Origin: Rikenellaceae bacterium UBA1749
GTDB taxonomy: Bacteria; Bacteroidota; Bacteroidia; Bacteroidales; Rikenellaceae
Length of the DNA: 10,352 bases
Assembly: GCA_002315675.1 (NCBI GenBank)
Contig: DCHP01000021.1
Coordinates: forward strand, 1-10,352
Direction: 5' to 3'
Both the position numbers and the translations under genes were made by a program. Numbering within the stretch: position 1 is the first letter of the stretch; each line of letters starts with the position of its first letter. A model generated the notes under the pieces. That model saw only the letters and a list, made by a program, of their open reading frames with translations. It was not told the DNA's origin and ran no database searches. Below are positions 5,808-10,352 of the stretch, piece by piece.

Positions 5808-8800
5808 TTACAATCCAAAATATTTATCAAAGAATGCCTGTAATTTCTCGATAACTGTTTTCTTCTTTTCCTGTCTGTTACCTCCACCAAATCTTGACAT
5901 AGGTGGAAGTATCTTGTCAATGTCTGTGCCTGTTGTTCTTACCTGGCCATCCCTGAAACTGCTCTCAATGAACTTCTCTGTCTCCTCAGGCTTCAGATTC
6001 TCGCTATCTATTAGTTCTTTCAGGTCTGATGCTTTCTGTCTTTCAACATAGCTCTTCCAAACTCCATCCAGATCTGATTCAGTATTAACACTGTTTATGA
6101 AGCTCTCAATAAGCTCCTTTTTACTTCTCAGTTGCATGCTTGAGCCAATAGCCTTTGAAATATTGACAAGTATCTCCTTGTCCATGCAGTTGCTGTCATG
6201 ATATTTCTGAACCAGAAGAAGGATATAGTCAATGTTGATTTCAACCTGTCTTATAAGTTCTGTTTCAAATACAAGGTCATCATTTATATCTTCCTTTTCT
6301 CCATTTTTCTTCTTTCTCCATTTTTCTTGAAGGTCAAGATAATTACTCTGATAATTCTGCATCTGGTAGTCGGAAAGTATCTCTTTCCCCTCAAATTGGT
6401 CAAAAGTTGAAAGTATGTTTATGGATTTCAGTATGCATCCATAAAGTACAATAAACTTCTTTTCTGCTTCTTCTCCCTTGATAGGCTGCCCTTCAGGAAA
6501 TTCATTGCAAAGTTGTTCTATTAGTTCTCTATATCCATAACAATGCTTCCCTTTTTCTGTGTCATAGCCATTGTAGTACGACCAGAAATCTTTTAGAATG
6601 ATAATTGAACTTGCATCCTTGTCTCCAAAGAGGGCTATTGCATCATCAGTTGCCTTCTGAAGATCTCTGAAACAAACAATATTTCCAAATGTCTTGACAG
6701 AGTTCAGGATTCTGTTTGTTCTTGAAAAGGCCTGAATCAGTCCATGCTGTTTCAGGTTCTTGTCTACAAACAGGGTATTGAGGGTTGTAGCATCAAACCC
6801 TGTCAGGAACATATTAACTACAATCAAAAGATCCACCTGTCTATTCTTCATCCTTAGGGATAAATCCTTGTAATAGTTCTGAAACTTTTCGCTTGAAGTG
6901 TCATAGTTGGTGGAGAACATTTTGTTATAGTCCATTATGGCACCTTCAAGGAAATCCCTTGACTGCTGGTCAAGTTGAGTTGTGCTTTCTGGATTCTCTT
7001 CTGCCAGAATTCCATCTATTTCCTCTTCATTAGGTCCATAACTGTATATGGTAGCAATTTTCAATCTTTCAGTTTCAGCTATTCTAGCGATCTGTTTCTT
7101 GAATTCATTGTAATATGCCTTGGCCATTGGAATTGATGCCACTGCGAACATAGCGTTGAATCCTCCAAGTCTCTGTTCGGTCTTATGTTCAGACAGCCCT
7201 TCTCCTTTTCTGGCGCTTGCTACCTTATGTATGTCATCAAGCACTTTGTAATTGTAGAAAGAACTTCTTTTTGTCTTCTGATCAAAGTGCTCAAGTATGT
7301 ATTTCACCACCTGGGATGTTCTCTCTGGTGAGAGCATGGCTCTTTCCCTGTCTATGGCAGATATCTGCTTGTCAAGGATTCCATCTTTCTCTTTGAAAGT
7401 GTTTATATAATCAATCCTAAATGGAAGGACATTCTCATCATTGATGGCATCTACAATGGTATAGGTATGGAGCTTGTCTCCAAATGCTTGTTCAGTAGTC
7501 TTCAATCTCATATCCCCACCCGCTCCTGCATTCTGTACAAATATTGGGGTTCCAGTAAATCCGAACAGATGATATTTCTTGAAGTTCCTGGTAATAGCAG
7601 CATGCATTTGGCCAAAATTGCTTCTATGACATTCATCAAATATGATGACAACTCTCTTCTGGAATACTGGGTGATTCCTGTTCTTCTGGACAAATATTGA
7701 AAGTTTCTGGATTGTTGTTATAATTATTCGGTAATCATGGAATCCACCATTCTTATCCTTGTTTTCAAGCTGTCTCTGAAGTACTGCTGTTGATGTGTTG
7801 CCATCTGCGGCACCATCCTCAAACCTGTTGTATTCCTTCATTGTCTGGTAGTCCAGGTCTTTTCTGTCTACAACAAACAGAACTTTGTCTATGTAAGGAA
7901 GTCTGGATGCCAGTTGTGCAGTCTTGAATGAAGTAAGGGTTTTTCCTGATCCTGTTGTATGCCAGATGTATCCTCCACCTTTTATGTTGCCATAGAGCTT
8001 GTAGTTATTGGCTACAACCAACCTTTGTATTATTCTCTCTGTTGCTGCTATCTGATATGGTCTCATCACCATCAGTATCTTCTCACTTGTGAAGACGCAG
8101 TATCTTGTAAGGATATTCAGCAGGGTATGCTTTGAAAAGAATGTCTTTGTAAAATCCAGAAGATCTGCAATAATCTTGTTATTGCCGTCAGCCCAAAAAG
8201 ATGAAAATTCAAAAGAATTAGATGTTTTTTTTGACTTGTTTCTACCACCCAGTTCCTGTTCTTTCAGATGATTGGATCTTGTAGAATTGGAGTAATATTT
8301 AGTGTTTGTACCATTGGAGATGACAAATATCTGTACATATTCATAAAGACCACAACCAGCCCAGAAACTATCCCTCTGATATCTGTTTATCTGATTGAAT
8401 GCCTCCTTGAGCTGGACACCCCTTCTTTTGAGCTCAACATGAACAAGTGGGAGTCCATTTACAAGAACAGTGACATCATATCTTGTATCATGACTACTAC
8501 CTGTCTCTACATACTGGTTTATGACCTGGACAAAGTTGTTGTGGATATTGGTCTTGTCAATCAAGTATATGTTTTGGCTCTCTCCTGTATCTCTTTTGAG
8601 AACCTGTATGTAGTCCTCCTGTATCTTTTGTGTCTTGGCTACAATATCATCATTCTTGTTTGCCAGATTTTCACCAAAGAAATGCTCCCACTCATTATCT
8701 GTGAAAGTGTAGGAGTTGAGCTTTTCCAACTGTTTTCTTAGATTGGAAACAAGGTCTAATTCTGTATGGAGGTTCAGGTATTCATATCCCTGTTCTCCCA

Positions 8801-8927
8801 GAAGGTGGAGGAATTCTTTTTCAAGGTCAGCCTCACTCTGGTATGTATCAGAAGCACTTACTGCATGCTCATATTCAGAGACAACAGTATATTCTGAACT
8901 TTCAGCTATGATATTGTATTGGGACAT
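5808..8927 (-). CDS. hsdR: Type I restriction enzyme R subunit
   Basis: The motor and nuclease subunit of a type I restriction-modification complex (R2M2S), which translocates DNA using ATP and cuts unmodified DNA at a distance. It is 1039 residues, normal for HsdR. The N-terminal PD-(D/E)xK nuclease is visible as RYDVTVLV (D151) and VHVELKRRG (E165, K167), with the following QINRYQRD motif at 179-186. The superfamily 2 motor has Walker A HTTGSGKT (323-330), the DECH box (431-434), TGTP (458-461), MFLTGFDA (706-713) and motif VI QAFSRTNR (732-739). The C-terminal region (about 780-1039) is helical and charged, as in the part that docks to the methylase core. The frame is unbroken and all key residues are present, so it should be functional. 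It starts 23 nt after the PIN toxin stop and ends 2 nt before the lipoprotein. Confidence 0.96.
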   Translation of the reverse strand: MSQYNIIAESSEYTVVSEYEHAVSASDTYQSEADLEKEFLHLLGEQGYEYLNLHTELDLVSNLRKQLEKLNSYTFTDNEWEHFFGENLANKNDDIVAKTQKIQEDYIQVLKRDTGESQNIYLIDKTNIHNNFVQVINQYVETGSSHDTRYDVTVLVNGLPLVHVELKRRGVQLKEAFNQINRYQRDSFWAGCGLYEYVQIFVISNGTNTKYYSNSTRSNHLKEQELGGRNKSKKTSNSFEFSSFWADGNNKIIADLLDFTKTFFSKHTLLNILTRYCVFTSEKILMVMRPYQIAATERIIQRLVVANNYKLYGNIKGGGYIWHTTGSGKTLTSFKTAQLASRLPYIDKVLFVVDRKDLDYQTMKEYNRFEDGAADGNTSTAVLQRQLENKDKNGGFHDYRIIITTIQKLSIFVQKNRNHPVFQKRVVIIFDECHRSNFGQMHAAITRNFKKYHLFGFTGTPIFVQNAGAGGDMRLKTTEQAFGDKLHTYTIVDAINDENVLPFRIDYINTFKEKDGILDKQISAIDRERAMLSPERTSQVVKYILEHFDQKTKRSSFYNYKVLDDIHKVASARKGEGLSEHKTEQRLGGFNAMFAVASIPMAKAYYNEFKKQIARIAETERLKIATIYSYGPNEEEIDGILAEENPESTTQLDQQSRDFLEGAIMDYNKMFSTNYDTSSEKFQNYYKDLSLRMKNRQVDLLIVVNMFLTGFDATTLNTLFVDKNLKQHGLIQAFSRTNRILNSVKTFGNIVCFRDLQKATDDAIALFGDKDASSIIILKDFWSYYNGYDTEKGKHCYGYRELIEQLCNEFPEGQPIKGEEAEKKFIVLYGCILKSINILSTFDQFEGKEILSDYQMQNYQSNYLDLQEKWRKKKNGEKEDINDDLVFETELIRQVEINIDYILLLVQKYHDSNCMDKEILVNISKAIGSSMQLRSKKELIESFINSVNTESDLDGVWKSYVERQKASDLKELIDSENLKPEETEKFIESSFRDGQVRTTGTDIDKILPPMSRFGGGNRQEKKKTVIEKLQAFFDKYFGL
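6296..6328. repeat. 16-bp direct repeat (two copies, 17-bp period) inside hsdR
   Basis: The bases 6296-6311 and 6313-6328 are identical 16-mers (TTTCTCCATTTTTCTT) separated by one base. They lie in the part of hsdR encoding the lysine-rich segment WRKKKNGEKED. Because the period is 17, the copies are read in different frames, and loss or gain of one unit would shift the hsdR frame. Confidence 0.8.
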
Positions 8928-8950
8928 ATAAATTAATCAGATTAAGCTAA

Positions 8951-9355
8951 CTATAACGATGCAATAAATTCCTGAATGGTAACTACTGAAAGTTTTGGGA
9001 ATGAAACATTTTTCAAAACATTAAAATGTGCATCATTACTCACAATTATTTCAGCTTCTCCACAGAAAGCACAATCAACAAACTTATTATCATCTATATC
9101 AATTGTTATTAAATTAAGAATATATGTAGGTGTTACCTTCTTCAAATTAGGGAGAGACAATATAAGTTTAACAACTGATTTCGCGATTTCGGCAGTTGTT
9201 TTCAAAGCGATAATTTCTTCATATTCCTCCAAAATGTCATTTGAAATACACAAGCATATCTCCCCTTGTAATATTTCTGTCCAAATTTTATGAAAAGGAC
9301 TCTGAGATGGAAGAGATACCAAAAGGCAGTTCGTATCAAGAACAATCGTTCTCAT
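8951..9355 (-). CDS. PIN-domain toxin of a type II toxin-antitoxin pair
   Basis: A 134-residue single-domain PIN-fold protein resembling the 'putative toxin-antitoxin system toxin component, PIN family' group. PIN toxins are Mg-dependent ribonucleases. The acidic residues expected in the active site are visible: D7 in VLDTNCLL, E44 or E46 in ILEEYEEI, D94 in DDNKFVDCAF, and D108 in SNDAHF. The ATG at 9355 overlaps the antitoxin stop by 4 nt (ATGA), the usual sign of coupled translation in such pairs. It is followed 23 nt later by hsdR. The target RNA cannot be read from sequence. The catalytic set looks complete, so I expect an active nuclease. Confidence 0.87.
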   Translation of the reverse strand: MRTIVLDTNCLLVSLPSQSPFHKIWTEILQGEICLCISNDILEEYEEIIALKTTAEIAKSVVKLILSLPNLKKVTPTYILNLITIDIDDNKFVDCAFCGEAEIIVSNDAHFNVLKNVSFPKLSVVTIQEFIASL

Positions 9356-9639
9356 TTTTTCTCTGCATATTTATATGGAGTACGAAGGTGCTCTTTTAGA
9401 ATATTTTCAATATCAATACTGCTTAATTGTTTTTCAGCCCAAAAAATATCGATTAAATGCTGAGTCTTTTCAGCTGTTTCATCTGACATCACTTCAAATG
9501 GTATTCGTCCTCTTTGGACTACTGCTTTTGCAAAGATATTCATTGCTGCATTTGAACTCATCCCAAACTGGGAACAAAGTTTATCGAAAGTTTGTTTTAA
9601 TTCACTATCCATTCGGACAGTCATTGATACTTGTGACAT
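9352..9639 (-). CDS. RelB/DinJ-family antitoxin
   Basis: A 95-residue antitoxin with an N-terminal ribbon-helix-helix DNA-binding domain. The strand SMTVRMD (5-11) is followed by helix 11-25 and helix 28-43, then the RGRIPFEV stretch (43-50) characteristic of RelB/DinJ proteins. The C-terminal part (about 55-95) would wrap and inhibit the toxin. RelB/DinJ antitoxins usually pair with RelE/YafQ-type toxins; here the partner is a PIN protein. The first ATG at 9639 is used; an alternative Met6 would remove part of the DNA-binding strand. The gene follows hsdS after a 94-nt spacer that holds a candidate promoter and operator, so it probably represses its own transcription and perhaps that of hsdR downstream. 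Confidence 0.87.
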   Translation of the reverse strand: MSQVSMTVRMDSELKQTFDKLCSQFGMSSNAAMNIFAKAVVQRGRIPFEVMSDETAEKTQHLIDIFWAEKQLSSIDIENILKEHLRTPYKYAEKK

Positions 9640-9650
9640 GCTATTAAAAT

Positions 9651-9664
9651 TTAAGCAAACTTAA
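9651..9664 (-). promoter_or_regulatory. Candidate antitoxin promoter -7 element overlapped by a palindrome
   Basis: On the minus strand bases 9663-9656 read TAAGTTTG, an exact TAnnTTTG match, 16 nt before the antitoxin ATG. The -33 element is weak; a TTG at 9681-9683 is 17 nt upstream, slightly close. The same place holds a perfect inverted repeat, TTAAG (9651-9655) and CTTAA (9660-9664) around CAAA, so a ribbon-helix-helix dimer bound here would block the promoter. This is autoregulation inferred from position. Confidence 0.4.
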
Positions 9665-9733
9665 TAAAAAAATCAATATGCAATAAATTTATGTCAATTT
9701 AGTATCAAATTAATTCACATATCAATAATCTGT

Positions 9734-10352
9734 TCATCTAAATGTCAATAACTTATCCCTGTAATACTCATACTGTTGTCTTCTCTTCTCAATCTCTGCT
9801 GGGATACCAGTTGTAAGGTCATTGACAAGAGTGTCAAATCTGTCAAGAATATCAACTATCTTTTGTTGTTCAGCAAGGGGTAGAAGGGGAAAAGACATAT
9901 CTTCTAAGACTTTACCATCAAGAGTTGGTATTCCTGCCCTTCTAACCCTTGACATAAGGTATGGTTCCTTTGTTTGGAGATAATAAAAGACAAACTTTCC
10001 AGAAAGCATAGGTGTTTGTGACAGACAGAAACATCCATCAGAAGACCAGAATTTTTCATTTGAAAATCCAAGGGTTCCTGCTGATGCTCCAACATTTATT
10101 ACCATTGTTGTATTACCTTCTCTGTTGAATTCATCATAGTATCCAATGGGTTCAATGCCACCATGAAACACCTTGTATTTGCCATCTTCTGAAAGTTGGG
10201 ATTTGGTGAGTCTTCTACCTCTTAACACAATACAAACCTCTCCCAATTTCTTCCATTCCACATCATCTCTACCTTCAAAAGAGAGCAGTTTATCTCTATA
10301 ATACTGATATTGTTTTTTTCTTAATTTCAGTTCAGTTTGCAGTTCAGTTTGC
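9734..10352 (-). CDS. hsdS: Type I restriction-modification specificity subunit, N-terminal part beyond the window
   Basis: HsdS chooses the DNA sequence that the HsdM/HsdR complex methylates or cuts. About 205 C-terminal codons are visible and the frame is open to the right edge. The GTG at 10259-10261 is not the true start, because in-frame codons before it encode the conserved central region: QTELQTEL, then KKQYQYYRDKLLSFEG. Next is the second target-recognition domain (from EWKKLGEV to about PTLDGKVLEDMSF). The distal conserved helix region follows (LPLAEQQKIVDILDRFDTLV to QQYEYYRDKLLTFR). The two QYxYYRDKLL(S/T)F segments are the paired coiled-coil ends expected of HsdS. The first recognition domain and the amino terminus are missing only because the window ends. 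hsdM is not in the window and probably lies upstream. Confidence 0.93.
   Translation of the reverse strand, partial: QTELQTELKLRKKQYQYYRDKLLSFEGRDDVEWKKLGEVCIVLRGRRLTKSQLSEDGKYKVFHGGIEPIGYYDEFNREGNTTMVINVGASAGTLGFSNEKFWSSDGCFCLSQTPMLSGKFVFYYLQTKEPYLMSRVRRAGIPTLDGKVLEDMSFPLLPLAEQQKIVDILDRFDTLVNDLTTGIPAEIEKRRQQYEYYRDKLLTFR
10329..10352 (-). repeat. 12-bp tandem repeat (at least two copies) in the hsdS central spacer
   Basis: AGTTCAGTTTGC occurs twice without mismatch at 10329-10340 and 10341-10352 and runs into the window edge, so the copy number may be higher. On the coding strand it encodes QTEL-QTEL in the helical spacer between the two recognition domains. The period is a multiple of three, so changes in copy number keep the frame and alter the spacer by four residues each. 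Confidence 0.9.

Noticed and set aside
8268..8741. 157-residue open frame on the plus strand
   Set aside because: It lies antisense to the hsdR nuclease domain, whose sense frame carries the conserved D151 and ELK motif; the plus-strand product has no recognisable features.
9375..9647. 90-residue plus-strand open frame
   Set aside because: It is antisense to the antitoxin, which has a clear ribbon-helix-helix pattern and a 4-nt overlap with its toxin.
9672..9750. Several TCAAT/TCAAA direct repeats upstream of the antitoxin, possibly iteron-like operators
   Set aside because: Spacing is irregular (about 21, 10, 18 and 23 nt), the units are only five bases in A/T-rich DNA, and the last lies inside the hsdS coding region.
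9734..10261. A complete 175-residue half-length HsdS starting at GTG 10261
   Set aside because: The frame continues upstream to the window edge and encodes the HsdS central conserved region, so this is a truncated view of a longer gene.

Overview
The window is a 10.35-kb stretch of a low-to-moderate G+C genome that most resembles the Bacteroidota, probably Bacteroidales. The reasons are the single-polypeptide NagB-like/PIG-L fusion typical of that group, several TAnnTTTG-type -7 promoter elements, few clear Shine-Dalgarno sequences, and a small lipoprotein with a lipobox followed by acidic residues. This is inference from gene content; no ribosomal or marker gene is present.

Left half (1-5111): housekeeping genes around a divergent promoter region at 3105-3222. 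On the minus strand, ddl (D-Ala-D-Ala ligase) overlaps by 8 nt a large enzyme that joins a NagB-like domain with altered catalytic residues to a PIG-L deacetylase with an intact metal motif. That unit ends at a perfect 14-bp hairpin (121-154), which may also terminate an unidentified plus-strand gene entering from the left edge. On the plus strand, a FabK/nitronate-monooxygenase family flavoprotein is followed 2 nt later by thiL.

Middle (5112-5436): an AT-rich spacer, then tRNA-Thr(CGT) with encoded CCA and a good intrinsic terminator. The tRNA separates the housekeeping block from a cluster of accessory genes.

Right half (5437-10352, all minus strand): a type I restriction-modification locus. 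In transcription order it has hsdS (5' end and presumably hsdM lie beyond the right edge), a two-gene toxin-antitoxin module (RelB/DinJ-like antitoxin and PIN-domain toxin, 4-nt overlap), hsdR 23 nt later, and a small lipoprotein 2 nt after hsdR. The antitoxin has its own candidate promoter with a palindrome lying over the -7 element, so the toxin-antitoxin promoter may also drive hsdR and the lipoprotein.

The observations most worth following are: the 12-bp tandem repeat encoding QTEL-QTEL in the central spacer of HsdS, cut by the window edge and closely like the TAEL repeats that set spacer length in the EcoR124 family; the toxin-antitoxin pair inside the restriction operon; the lipoprotein tightly linked to hsdR; and the fusion enzyme's altered NagB catalytic residues. 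I see no CRISPR array, insertion sequence, integrase or prophage gene.
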